A program made the translations under genes and the position numbers. Positions 1-9,728 of a stretch of 64,000 bases of DNA are shown one piece after another. The stretch's first letter is position 1, and each line of letters starts with the position of its first letter. The notes below the pieces were generated by a model. The model was given only the letters and a program-made list of their open reading frames with translations, was not told the origin of the DNA and ran no database searches. This stretch comes from Trichaptum fuscoviolaceum (Eukaryota; Basidiomycota; Agaricomycetes; Hymenochaetales; Trichaptaceae): positions 2,046,001-2,110,000 of the forward strand of contig CAJSYZ010000003.1 of assembly GCA_910574455.1 (NCBI GenBank), given 5' to 3'.

Positions 1-200
1 AGAGAGGCATAGCGAGCTCATACTCAATATCCACGTACTACAAAGCTCGTACTCAAGTACAACCCGCAATAGATAGTCAGGCAGTCCAGACAGCTGGCTG
101 GGGTGAGGTTGAGGTGGGAGGAAAGCAAAGGGCGACAAACATGCAGCAGAACGCAAGCGAAAAGCTAAGAACGAAAGTGACTTGAACGCAACGAGGGGAT

Positions 201-1706
201 TCAGATGGAGGGTAATGACAGCATATGCCCCATCCTAAGCACCTTCGTGCGCAAGTATTTCTCTAGCTCTGGCCCGCGCGTCGCAGAGGCCCCGATGAGC
301 GTCGCGCCCGCCGAGCGCAGACGAGCCGCTGCATCCGAGCTTGTGCCCAAATCACGTATGTCCAATGTACTCCCCCGGTCAGCAGCTATCTTGACCGTTT
401 CACTTTCGTCCTGGCAACGCCATGTCCTTGGCACCATCGGTACACGTTCGAGGACATGCACACCCTCGTCGGTCAGTTTCTGCACCTTGTCCGGGTTGTT
501 CGTCAATAACCGTATTCCACCCTCCTCATCGTTGTCCAACCCAAGGTCACGCACAATTGCTGCGGCGACGTCGTATCCGCGTTCGTCTGCTCCGTGCCCG
601 AGAAGCAAGTTCGCTTGGACGGTGTCGTGGCCTAAGTCCTGAAGGTTATATGCGCGCAACTTTGCCAAAAGCCCAATCCCACGCCCTTCCTGACGCATAT
701 ATATGACTGCACCACGCCCAGGAATAGTGCGAGCGGTCTTGGTGTCGGGATCGTTGAAAGTGATGGGCTCCGCGATTCGGCGCATTGCTTCATCAAGCTG
801 CTCGCCGCAGTCACAGCGCATACTTCCAATGGTCTCTCCGGTGAAGCATTCACTGTGAATACGGACTAGTGGCGCGGGAACAGCGGTGTGGTTTGGAGTG
901 GTCCTTTCCGAGGCGTCCGGCGAAGAAACCGTGTACCCATCTTCGCTCAGCCTCCCAACATATGCACCTCTCGTGATGCGTTCCATTGGTGTCTCGTCTT
1001 CGTGCCAGACAGCATCGAGGGATTTGCTCCGGATAAAGCGTGCAGCGGGTTGTTTCGAACCGTCATAATCAAGTTGTGCCGGATCAATCACAATGGCCAG
1101 ATGCTCCTTGTCATCCCGATTGTTGTGATACAGATGCAAGAACACCTCGCCGTGCGGCGTCGGCACACGGGTGCGCACCATGCATTTCACCGTAACGTCG
1201 TTCTTCTTCGCAGCAGGACGCGCAACAGTCGGTGTCTCGACAGCACTGTACTCATCATCGAGTCCGAATAATCCCGAAGAGACAGACGAAGTTGGAGAAA
1301 GCGACGGCGTTCCTGAGCGAGACGAAAGGGCGGGCGAGATGCTCAGCGGTGATAGGTTCGGGTGGAAGGTGTGGTGGTAATGGTGTCTAGTGAAATGAGG
1401 CCCCGAAGCAAGAGCAGCCGCAAAGAGCAGTGAGTCGAGCACGTTGTCCTTCTCTTGTACATCGTCTTCATGATGGTTGTTATTTTTCTCCCGTATAATA
1501 TTATTACTCCCATAAGTTACAGCATCCTCTCCGGCAGGGCCTCCGACAGCAGAGGCGTCGCCGAAGATCTCAAGGCCAGCCGACCTGAGCTCCGACTCGA
1601 CGGCGGTAGCGGCGACGATCTTGACGGTGTCGTTGTCGCCGCCGTCCGCAGCGGAGACCGGTTCCGGCGGGGTGCGAGGCATAAGAGGGGTCGATGCGGA
1701 GGACAT
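201..1706 (-). CDS. RIB1: GTP cyclohydrolase II (riboflavin synthesis, RIB1)
   Basis: Single-exon 501-residue protein. GTP cyclohydrolase II opens GTP to 2,5-diamino-6-ribosylamino-pyrimidinone phosphate with release of formate and pyrophosphate, the first step of riboflavin synthesis in the cytosol. The three zinc cysteines are visible at about residues 287, 298 and 300 (HSECFTGET, MRCDCGEQL). The RQEGRGIGL catalytic motif is at about 338-346 and the LLTNNPDK substrate-binding motif near 400. The core begins at about residue 165. The first 160 residues are a low-complexity Ser/Pro/Asn/His-rich extension, which makes the protein longer than the yeast enzyme (about 345 aa). The start is the first ATG of the frame, and the frame is open throughout, so no intron is needed. 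The transposon-like element at 2237-2739 lies about 530 bp upstream of the start codon. Family assignment is secure; a role for the N-terminal extension is unknown. Confidence 0.95.
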   Translation of the reverse strand: MSSASTPLMPRTPPEPVSAADGGDNDTVKIVAATAVESELRSAGLEIFGDASAVGGPAGEDAVTYGSNNIIREKNNNHHEDDVQEKDNVLDSLLFAAALASGPHFTRHHYHHTFHPNLSPLSISPALSSRSGTPSLSPTSSVSSGLFGLDDEYSAVETPTVARPAAKKNDVTVKCMVRTRVPTPHGEVFLHLYHNNRDDKEHLAIVIDPAQLDYDGSKQPAARFIRSKSLDAVWHEDETPMERITRGAYVGRLSEDGYTVSSPDASERTTPNHTAVPAPLVRIHSECFTGETIGSMRCDCGEQLDEAMRRIAEPITFNDPDTKTARTIPGRGAVIYMRQEGRGIGLLAKLRAYNLQDLGHDTVQANLLLGHGADERGYDVAAAIVRDLGLDNDEEGGIRLLTNNPDKVQKLTDEGVHVLERVPMVPRTWRCQDESETVKIAADRGSTLDIRDLGTSSDAAARLRSAGATLIGASATRGPELEKYLRTKVLRMGHMLSLPSI

Positions 1707-2227
1707 CGCTGGTCAGACAGCAGCACAGCGATGTGCTCAAGAGATTGAAGGAGAGAGAGGAGAGAGCGAGGTAAGGTCGCTCGTTGGGGAGTGCGAGCTA
1801 GTCGGTTATAAAGAAAGTTGCTGACACCCCGAGTCTCCGTATTCCGGATAACCAATCGCCGTGTCGGCCCTGGCCGCAACCCCCCGCGTGTCCGTGTGAC
1901 CTTGCTCGTGGAGAATCTTCCTCTTTCTTACCAAAAATTTCCGGGCAAAGTCCAACAAGTTCCCATCTATAGAGCAAAATCTATGCCGGAACGCTATTTG
2001 CGAGCTGAATAGCACTTGGATCCAACCCAATCCGCAAACGTTGCTTACTGGGCGGTGTCGGAATGATATGCGAACATCATTGGCTTGCTAACAATTCTCC
2101 GAGCCTGAATCCCGGACCACTCAGCGTTGTCTTAAGTCTCACACTTCACTACATAAGTGTCCGCCCGCCGGTACATGATCTTCTCTGAAGACGCAAGTCA
2201 GCTTCAGATTTCATCACTATAAAGCAA
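1707..2227. other. Intergenic, promoter side of RIB1
   Basis: I see no gene here. The stretch holds the 5' flank of RIB1 up to the target-site duplication of the MITE. Short frames on either strand have no recognisable protein similarity. Confidence 0.5.
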
Positions 2228-2236
2228 CCATTTGAT

Positions 2237-2401
2237 CAGTCTCCTACCCAAACCCTCCCACGGTTCGGAAGAGACCGAGGTCTCAGGGTCCAAGTTGAAG
2301 TTGAGGGGACCCATCCTCCCGTAGGGAGGGTCTGGCCTCCAATATTTTAGCCGAGCCCGCTCGTCGTAAGGGTCCACCCCCGAGCAACACTCAACGTGGG
2401 A
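2237..2401 (+). repeat. Left terminal inverted repeat of the MITE
   Basis: 165 bp, matched in reverse complement by 2575-2739 with three mismatches. The outer end abuts the target duplication CCATTTGAT at 2228-2236. Confidence 0.92.
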
Positions 2402-2574
2402 ATTATGTCTTAGAAACTCGTTTTGTTCTTAGATTGCATGAACTAAGCATTTAGCTCACTAAACTGGCTCTTAAGTAAATTGTATAATGATTAATGCTCT
2501 CTAATATTAAACTACAAAGCTGAAAGAATTGAGTTAAAACTACAAGCCTAAGTTGTGCCCCGCAAAGCCGCCAC

Positions 2575-2739
2575 TCCCACGGTGAGTGTTGCTTGGGGGT
2601 GGACCCTTACGACGAGCGGGCTCGGCTAAAATATTGGAGGCCAGACCCTCCCTACGGGAGGATGGGTCCCCTCAACTTCAACTTGGACCCTGAGACCTCG
2701 GTCTCTTCCGAACCGTGGGAGGGTCTGGGTAGGAGACTG
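2575..2739 (-). repeat. Right terminal inverted repeat of the MITE
   Basis: 165 bp, reverse complement of 2237-2401. The outer end abuts the second copy of the target duplication at 2740-2748. Confidence 0.92.
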
Positions 2740-2748
2740 CCATTTGAT

Positions 2749-3192
2749 TAATTACTTAGAACTTCAAGGCATGTGATTAATATCCAAATTCCTGAAAATC
2801 GGAATAATACTTCCCCGCACTGAGCCGAGACTTACCCATTTAAGGTAGGTGAACAAATAATAGCATACTGATAAATAGCCGATTGCTCAGTTGTTTAGCA
2901 AATAAATAGACCTGCCATATTTGGAATGTATCTGTGCTTTGTAGCTCTTTGCACACCAAGCGTTGACCGACGTGGGTCCGTTCGATGTTCTTCGACGACA
3001 GCAATCGCGACGACGGATTGCCAGAAGCCAGCCGACTTTGATTGCCATCCGCCATGTCGAGCAGATGCCTATATAACGATGGCGCACGATACCACAGTTA
3101 TCCCAAGAAGCCAACTACACTCGCTCTAACATACCCGACAACTTACTCGCAACAAGTTCACAAGTCTCAATCTTTCTACTCCAACTAATAAA
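2749..3192. other. Intergenic, upstream of the PY-motif membrane protein
   Basis: No gene seen. This is the promoter side of the gene that starts at 3193. Confidence 0.45.
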
Positions 3193-4005
3193 ATGTCGAC
3201 CTTTACTTCTGCTTCTGCAACCTTCTCTCGCTCCTTTGCGAGCAAGCTCCGTTTCTGGTCTTCGAACGCGCAGGTCGCGTCGACCACCGACATTGAAGCG
3301 CAGCTCCCCGTGGTTCCGGCTCCGGCGCACATACTCACTTCCGCACGCCTTCCCAGTGCATCGGACACAGCTCTCGACCCAGAGGACGACTGCACAGACG
3401 CCATTGATGATTTTTTCGGTGTCACGTACACTCGGGAGGAACGCCGCGCCAGACGCCTTGCACAGACTCAAGCTAGTGCAGCACCTACTCATGCGTCGAG
3501 GCATGATGCGCCAATCTATATTCCGGAATCTCCGTCCGAAGACGAAAAGGACCCACCCTCATACGCAGAATCTGACAAGGATTCTGATGAGTGCGCAACG
3601 ATTGTTGCCGAATTGCCCACCTATTCGGAAGCTGTTCAAGTCTCCTCTTTTGACTCTGAATTGGAACAACCGTGGTGCATCCCGCAAGGGCTCTTCCGAT
3701 ATGGCTTTTGTACGTATTTTTCTTTCTTTTTCGACTATTGATGCACGATTCTAACTCTTGATTTTCTTCTAGTTTGCCCTCTCCTCTGGTTCCTCGGTGC
3801 ACTCTTCCTGTTCAACTTCCATTCGCCCAGCGATCTCTCCGCATTCTATAGCACCGAGGAAAGCGCCGCTCGCGTGCATGAGCTCCGGACTGCAGAGAAG
3901 AAGTGGGCAAATCGGTGCCTTCTGGCGATTGTCGCTCTCCTATTCCTCGCTCTCGTCATTGTTGGCGCGACGTTCATGATCATGATTGTAATGAAGCGCA
4001 CGTAA
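3193..4005 (+). CDS. Two-helix membrane protein with PY motifs, possible ubiquitin-ligase adaptor
   Basis: Two exons (3193-3709 and 3773-4005) give 249 residues. The intron has donor GTACGT, branch-like CTAAC and acceptor TCTAG, and the frame runs through to TAA. The N-terminal 170 residues are acidic, Ser/Pro-rich and probably cytosolic. They carry a PPSY motif (in DPPSYAES) and an LPTY motif (in LPTYSEAV) about 25 residues apart. Two hydrophobic stretches follow, one right after the intron (CPLLWFLGALFLFNF) and one at the extreme C-terminus (about 25 residues ending IVMKRT), separated by a charged loop with HELRTAEKKW. PY motifs bind the WW domains of Nedd4/Rsp5-type ligases, and membrane proteins of this layout often act as Rsp5 adaptors. 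That role is inference; I do not recognise a named family. Confidence 0.72.
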
Positions 4006-4465
4006 ACCCCCCAAAATTCAGACCATCTGACTCTGTCATGTATCTTTATTCTGTATTACGAGCTCGCCTCGGACTATTTATTGTATAGAAGAAAATGTAG
4101 CAAAATACTCTTGTAAACATGTATCAAATAGCACTTCTTTCGTACTCAATCGTTTATTACTGTTGAAAATCCGAATCAAATGACTGCAATGAATAACAGA
4201 TCTAGAAGACTTGGACTTTACGGTCGGCAGAAACGCACCTACTAATGAGATTTAGGGCGGGTCAGTACGCGCTTCACTGTCATCAGGGTCAAGTGCCTAA
4301 GCCACACCTTGTTCTTCCTTCAACCACATCCTCCGACAACACCTCTTCAACAAATTCCGACCCCGTGGTAGATCTTCTCCTTCGTTGGTGAAAGATCTTC
4401 AACGTTTGCGACACCAACACATCGACAATCTTCTCAAATATATCTCTTGTCGGAATTCAACCAAA
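4006..4465. other. Intergenic between two co-oriented genes
   Basis: 3' flank of the membrane protein and 5' flank of CDT1. An in-frame upstream ATG at 4385 could extend CDT1 by 27 residues. I prefer the ATG at 4466 (context CCAAAATGTC) because the added residues look like translated leader. Confidence 0.5.
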
Positions 4466-6317
4466 ATGTCAGATCTGTACACGGCTCTTCGCGTTTCTCC
4501 TACGAAGAAACGGCTCATTAGCGATGATGAGGACGATACGGTCTTGACACCGAAGAAGCTGAGAACGATGTAGGGAACAGTGTACTCTTATAGCCCCGCG
4601 CGACTCACCTCTCTATAGGCCAACCACCCCATTCGCAACACCAAGAAAGCCAAAATCAACGACTCCCTTGCCAGAATCCCTTGCACGCTTCCAGAGCATC
4701 CAAAACTCCTTGCACCATGCGCTATCACACGCGCTCGCCACCTCAGCCGTCTCCCCATCTGAGAACGGCGTTGTCCCCAACGTACTGAACAACCACACCC
4801 TCACCGCCGCAGCGGGCCTCAGCAGGACATGCACACTTGACGATATCAAGCGCCTCTGCTGGCTTTGGGAATGGGACGGGCGGTCGCTTCCGTGCGCTGA
4901 CGCGGATGATGACAATCCTTTCTTGGAGGGCACGTCTGGCTCGTCGAAATCCCTGTCGTCAGAATCTCCGTCGAAGCAGTGGACGCGCGGTGCGATGGGC
5001 CTCGTCATCACCCCGACAACGCACCTGTCGAAAGTCGCGGGCAAACGCGTCCCCGCATACGGTATCGGAATTGAAGTCGAGATGGATATTGACAAGGAGA
5101 TGGGTGGCGGGATGGCCGCTGTGGCGCGCTGGACAGCTGGCCGCGAGCGCCGTATGAAAGAGCTTACCAGAAAGCTCAACCGTTGGGTCGAATTGCACAA
5201 GGAAGCGAGTACTGTGCCACCCCTACCTCTGGCTGACCTGCCACCTCTAGTTACTCTAGCTCCTAAGCAATCTGCCTTGACGCAACGACTTGCATCCCTT
5301 TCTCCCAAATCACCAAGGACTTTATCGTCTTCAACACCCGGAACCCTTCAGGTGCCATCTTCACCAACTCGGTCACCCACCAAACCTCGCGCTACCCCAG
5401 GAAAGCGCACCATCAAGGAATTCGCTATTCCCTTCCCTATCACGCCAATCTCCCTCCCGCGACACAAAAACAAGGATACGTCCTTGTCAACCCCCTTCAA
5501 GGCTGGCGTCCCGCAGACGCCCTCAACGCAACGGACGCATTCGACTGTTACGACACCAAGTACACCTCGAACGTCTACGATATCGTTTCCCTCAACACCT
5601 AGCTCCTCAAGACCTTCCACCCCGGTGCATCAGACTGGATCCGATGCAGCCACCGTACCTGCGACACCTACTACCTCCCGCCGTGCTGCCCTATACGAAC
5701 GCATCCGTAAGAAATCAGAGTCCGTCCCCGCGACGCCAACGAAGGCGAAGATCACCTCAGCAGCTGGTATGTCAAGGGATCAGCTCCTCAAGCTCGGGCA
5801 GGAAGAGATTCGACGCCGATGTCTTCTTGGTCGACTTGGTGGAGTTGCAGAGAGCATCTGGATGTAAGTATAAACTAATATGCGGTAATATTTTTGACTC
5901 ATTCGTTGACTTTGTGTTTATCTCAGGTTCTTTGCTGTGCCTGTTTCTTCGACCTCCATAACCGCTACTCCGCGCAAACGGCGTACGCTACCGACCAGCG
6001 AGGTCGTGCATGCGATCATCAAATCCTCTCCAGTACCGATATCCTCCGCAGAGGCCTTCGAGTCCATAAATCTTTTGACTTCGCTCTGTCCTTTCTTCCT
6101 CCGGAAGATCGATGTTGGTGGTGAAGACTGGCTTGAGATGCCGGCGTCTGCTGGTGCGACTCAGCCTACTACTCCTTCCAGCCCTAGCCGACGGAAGGGC
6201 GGCTACACTAGTGACGAAGAGCTAAGAACGCTAAGCCCTAGACGTGTGAAGAAAGAATCGGGCGGGCTGCGCGAAGTCAGGGAACGGATCAAGAGAGAAC
6301 TGGAGTTGTCCGAATAA
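4466..6317 (+). CDS. CDT1: DNA replication licensing factor Cdt1
   Basis: Three exons (4466-4569, 4619-5863, 5927-6317) with introns of 49 and 63 bp give 579 residues. Both introns have phase-consistent GT..AG joins that recreate a Met codon. Cdt1 helps load the Mcm2-7 helicase at origins with ORC and Cdc6 in the nucleus. The first domain starts near residue 50 ([20 protein letters not shown]) and includes [13 protein letters not shown], matching the Geminin-binding-like winged-helix domain of fungal Cdt1. A long Pro/Ser/Thr-rich linker with many TP and SP sites (CDK-type) follows. The C-terminal winged helix for MCM binding begins around [11 protein letters not shown] and runs through [27 protein letters not shown] and [13 protein letters not shown]. 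The N-terminus has basic KKR and KKLR patches that could serve as a nuclear signal. A Cdt2-like gene lies at 56459. Family call is by remembered domain pattern and is fairly secure. Confidence 0.83.
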
Positions 6318-6497
6318 ATTCATTGACTATATGTTTTGTGACTTTTTTGTTTTGCGACACCTCGAGCATGTTGTGATTGTGATATGTTACATGATCTTTG
6401 TACAACGATTTGCTAACTAAATTTGACAACATTCTATCCCAAGAAAAGAACGAACAGCTATGAGACTAACGATGATAATACACGGTGCGTGCAAAGG

Positions 6498-8141
6498 TCA
6501 ATGATCTGTTAGGAACCTTGCCTTCGAGTCTTTCTCAAAATCCTCCACATCGATTACTCTGCCTTCTTTCCTGCTCTTCTCTGCAGCAAACACCGTCAAA
6601 TGGCTCTTCAAAACTTCATCAATGTCAGTCCCAAGCAATTCCTGCCGACCCGTCTTCACCGCTCGCACAAACGCCGAAATGAGCCCGAGGTCGCCGCCAC
6701 CGTGCCCGCCACCTTCCTGCGTAGGCCGGACGGTGTGCGTCTTCGGCGGGCTCGAGCGGAAGTCGGTGACGGTGAACTTGGACATGTCGCCGACGATCTC
6801 GCCGTGCGAGAAGTGCAGGCGCGTCTGGCGCTCGCAGATCGCGCTGGTGAAGGCGACCATCGTGAAGGACACGGTCGCGCCGGAGCTGAACGCGAGGTTC
6901 ACGACCTGGTTGTCCACGACGTCGTTGGCGCTCTCGTACACGCACTGCCCGTATGGCCCCGTCTGCAGCGCGGCGGTGATGTTCTCGATGTCGGGGACGC
7001 CGTCGACGAGCGGGCTGACGGGCCAGCCGGTCTTTCCGGATGCGATGCGATCGAGGTAGACTGCGGAAGGTCAGAACGGAGTGTGCGAATGACCTGGGTC
7101 AACTCACTGGTCCTCGCGCTATAGGGGCATTCCTTCTGAATCGGACAGTCTAGACAGCGAGTTGCGTTCTCCGCGGCGGGTGGCTTTTCGGATTTCTTGA
7201 AGTGTTGCAGTGACCCGAATGATGATACACGAGTGGGCGTTGCTGGCGCTAGCCAGCTGCAAATAATATCGATGTCACTGTATCGCGTCAGTTTAGATCA
7301 GGAACTGCAATGCCCTTGTGAAAAGGCTTACTGGCAGCTCTTCGTCATGAGTGAAAACGAACTATCCTTCTCACTGGCCCAATTCCCTCTGACATATGAG
7401 TGTGCAAAGTGGTAAAACCCAATGGGTTCCATATGTTGTATGTTAATGAGCTTTCCGAGCTGCCCAGAGTGTATGATCTCAGCGAGAGCCTTGCTATACG
7501 GGGAGTACCTGAGTACTACGAACGTTCAGACCGCAACACTCAACGCGACGCTATCCCGCTCACCGTGTCCACAGCCGAAGATGACGCCCGCCTTTTTCAC
7601 CGCGTGCGCCATCCGCACACAGTCCTCCACCGACGTCGCCATGGGCTTCTCGCAGAGGATATGGTAGCCCTGCGCGGCGAACGCCTCCACGACCGCCGCG
7701 TGCATGCTGTCCTGCACGGCGACGACGACGGCGTCCGCGAGGCGCGTGCCGATCGTCTTCACGGTCTCTGCGGACGCCGCGTGGAACGCCGCCCACGTCT
7801 CGAAGACGAGGCTGCTGTCCACCTGGTGTAGCTCGGCCATCCGCTGGCGCGTCTTCGGGCGCGGCTCGATGACGGCGACGACTTTGCATTTGTCGGGCGC
7901 GAGGATGGCATATTCGCCGTACGCCTGCGCGGCAGTCAGCTTGTCTGTCTATCACGCAAGTTATAAAAGGCCAAATCGTGCTCACCTTCCCTCGTTGCCC
8001 ACACCCGATGATAGCGAGCGTCACAGGGGAGTGCCCATCAGCGCCTTTCGCGCCCAGCTTTCCGTCGATCATCGGAGGCTCTTCGATTTTCTGTGACCGC
8101 CTCCACAGGCCTTTCAGATTAGACGACTTGACGATAGGCAT
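6498..8141 (-). CDS. Gfo/Idh/MocA-family NAD(P)-dependent oxidoreductase
   Basis: Multi-exon gene. Exon 1 (7986-8141) ends with the dinucleotide-binding fingerprint IIGCGQRGK. Exon 2 continues with [19 protein letters not shown] and the family motif LCEKPMAT, the conserved Lys-Pro that contacts cofactor and substrate. Later exons contain [35 protein letters not shown] and a Cys-rich stretch ([17 protein letters not shown]). The C-terminal alpha/beta domain ends in FLTDH. The Cys pattern resembles a metal-site or structural insert seen in some members of this family, but I cannot confirm binding. The substrate, probably a sugar or polyol, cannot be told from sequence. Order of exons and conserved junctions support a functional gene. 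Start chosen at the first ATG before the Rossmann fold. Confidence 0.85.
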
Positions 8142-9728
8142 CCTTTATATGTGTTGATATGGATAAGTATACGCGTTCAAGCAATATTTATAGTCGAAGA
8201 CCATGTGTTCAACTTGAACTCACGCAGGATGCGATCTATTTGCACCGTACGTCCGACAGGTCTAGGTGTAGTGGTTAACTTATTCGAAGTAACATTGAAG
8301 GTCGGCTAGGGTTGCAAGATAGATGAGCAATTAATGGTGGTGTCGTCAGAGTAAAAGGCAGATGCTGTTCAAGACGTTGATTGATGTACAGCTTCAAGTC
8401 CGCATCGTATTCCGGCTTTAAGTAACTTGACTCGGAAGCTCGGGATAATGGTATGATATGAATTGCCTTCAAGTTGTAAGAATACCAAACAGCTGTTGTC
8501 ATGATACATACATAACCCGAAGACAGCAAGGAGGAAACCATTCTACATACACCCGAGATGGAATCCCCATAGATTGCGCAATTAAATGCATGCTAGTCAA
8601 GTTATGATTGTGAAACAAATATACAAAATATTCATCAAGTTTGCACGAATCATTGCGTAAATACAGTCAAACCAATTCTTTCGTTGACAAAACGGAAGAA
8701 GACCAAACAGAATGAAAAGGCACTAGATACTTTCAGTTCCCCAGACCAAAGAAATAAAGCAATACGTAGTGCAAAGGCAATGACAGCTTGTCCTCCGTTG
8801 CAAGGCAGAGCTCGGAAAGACTAAGGGCGGGAAATATCAGTAAAAAAAGTTGTGACCGATGACGGGTGAGTAAACCGGAAGCCTGAGTACTGCACTCGCG
8901 TCCGAGTCCGAGTCTAGTAATACTAGTATGCAGTACCGGCCGACTATACTATTAGTACGCCCATAGACGTAGTACCATGAGTACACTGTGACTACCACCT
9001 GTAGAACACATCCCCAGGATATGACAATCATTCTAGACCTACCTCGACATTGATACAACATGAGAATATGCCTACCCATGCAGTTGTTGAGGACAATTAA
9101 TGAGAGGAGGAAGCAGGAGAACCAATTCAAATCCGCATCATCGTGCGAGTGTCCGCGCGTTCGAAATGCGCTGGACGTTTTTACGCGTACTACCGCTGTG
9201 CCGCAGTGAACCGGTCTCAAAATGATCGTACCCGACAGATTATGAGGTTGTGCTGAGCCGTTTCTGGGACTTGGCAAGTGCATATGAAACGGTGAACATG
9301 TACAGACGGGTGTATGCCAGGTGGGCAGACTGCGGGCTTGTTGTGACCTTTGGGCTTACTTTCTTCTCAGTTAACCCGCGGATTACCGAGAGTATATGAG
9401 AGAGGTCAGTAGCATGTTCGACTTTTTTGTTCACGCTCACCGTCGTGTTTGCGGAATAATATGTTTCTGTAAGTAGGAAAAGCCGGAAGCAGAAGAGAAC
9501 GACCCACTGGCAACTTGAATAGTATTTGAGTCGTGCGAATGCGCGTGATACTGCTCTTGGCGCACTGAACCCGCGCAGGCCGCAGCAATCCGAGTACCAT
9601 ACCACCTGAGCTTCCAGCGAAGAAGTAGCTGATTCACCCGGATGCAAGTCCGCGTGCAGTTCGATATTTAACCCCGCATGCATCAGTCTTCTCAGCTTCA
9701 TTAGCCATCTTCATCTCCAACCACCAAC
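8142..9728. other. 1.6-kb intergenic region between divergent genes
   Basis: Upstream of both the oxidoreductase (minus) and an aldehyde dehydrogenase (plus). Open frames of up to about 150 codons on the minus strand (for example 9240-9701) have no recognisable domain and biased composition, so I do not call them. No repeat or RNA gene seen. Confidence 0.4.

Larger units (their letters stand above)
2237..2739. mobile_element. Non-autonomous Mutator-like (MULE) MITE
   Basis: A 503-bp element bounded by two 165-bp terminal inverted repeats that differ at only 3 positions by direct comparison (about 98% identical). Both ends start CAGTCTCCTACCCA. The 9-bp sequence CCATTTGAT is repeated directly outside both ends (2228-2236 and 2740-2748), a typical target-site duplication. 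Long inverted repeats with a 9-bp duplication are the hallmark of Mutator-like elements; this superfamily call is inference, since no transposase is present. The 173-bp centre is AT-rich and has no ORF, so movement would need a transposase from elsewhere. The near-identity of the arms suggests a recent insertion. A transcript would fold into a very long hairpin. Confidence 0.88.

Noticed and set aside
205..706. Plus-strand open frames over RIB1
   Set aside because: They are antisense to a well-conserved enzyme and have no domain; shadows of its codon bias.
9240..9701. 153-codon minus-strand frame upstream of aldehyde dehydrogenase A
   Set aside because: No domain, odd composition, and it covers the promoter of the real gene.
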